From contig URJQ01000015.1 in the NCBI GenBank assembly GCA_900548195.1, positions 1-30,951 on the forward strand: 30,951 nucleotides of DNA, written 5' to 3'. This stretch comes from an uncultured Prevotella sp. Lineage in GTDB: Bacteria; Bacteroidota; Bacteroidia; Bacteroidales; Bacteroidaceae. Positions 30,898 through 30,951 of this stretch are shown here, one piece after another. The translations under genes were made by a program, and so were the position numbers. Below the pieces are notes generated by a model that worked only from the letters and a program-made list of their open reading frames with translations, was not told the origin of the DNA and did no database searches. Positions within the stretch are counted from its first letter, which is position 1. Every line of letters begins with the position of its first letter.

Positions 30898-30951
30898 CCT
30901 TATTTCCGCAGCATTATACTTTAACGTTTTTTATAAGTACCTGAGCAACAA

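Overview
The window looks like a chromosomal segment of a Bacteroidales bacterium, most likely Prevotella/Segatella. Three things point there. Several genes have promoters of the Bacteroidetes type (TTTG or TTG, about 19-22 nt, then TAnnTTTG), start codons usually follow A-rich leaders without a strong Shine-Dalgarno, and a large secreted protein ends in the short 'GIYTLDGR...GFYIVNGKK' tail common in Prevotella. No rRNA, tRNA, CRISPR array, prophage or transposase gene was seen.

Layout. 1-5070 (mostly minus strand): a small membrane protein; an alarmone-hydrolase-like HD domain fused to MsrA; a secreted GH2 glycosidase; a 5'-truncated 4Fe-4S protein remnant converging on a truncated LysR regulator that is coupled to a thioredoxin. 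5416-7636: a divergent promoter region, a zinc alcohol dehydrogenase, a large perfect inverted repeat and a polytopic membrane protein. 7637-12300: a palindromic repeat element, a 62-aa acidic peptide gene coupled to a 1188-aa secreted protein, and a C10 tract upstream of that operon. 12300-18194: repeats, then housekeeping genes pgk, groEL, groES and metY. 18340-24137: a lipoprotein operon (C11 clostripain-like protease plus zinc-ribbon membrane lipoprotein), a U32/RlhA-type protein and metA. 24138-28289: an M13 metallopeptidase and an ABC-F ATPase. 28600-30951 (plus strand): another palindromic element, a lone trpF, a repeat cluster, and a cobalamin riboswitch controlling a single 124-aa gene of unknown function.

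How the genes fit together. MetA carries Glu111, which predicts O-acetylhomoserine as product, and MetY would convert that to homocysteine, so the two genes form a direct-sulfhydrylation methionine route although they lie 5 kb apart. Thioredoxin, MsrA and the truncated OxyR-like regulator are all thiol/oxidative-stress functions in the first 5.4 kb. GroES/GroEL and Pgk are ordinary core genes.

The most unusual content is non-coding. Three 214-242 bp elements are built from mirrored palindromes (7894-8107, 14275-14516, 28624-28865). Two divergent copies of a 160-195 bp element carry a 22-bp repeat unit (12455-12615, 29752-29946). There is a 43-44 bp triplicate (20822-20951). The cobalamin riboswitch in front of an unknown monocistronic gene is the best candidate for undescribed biology.
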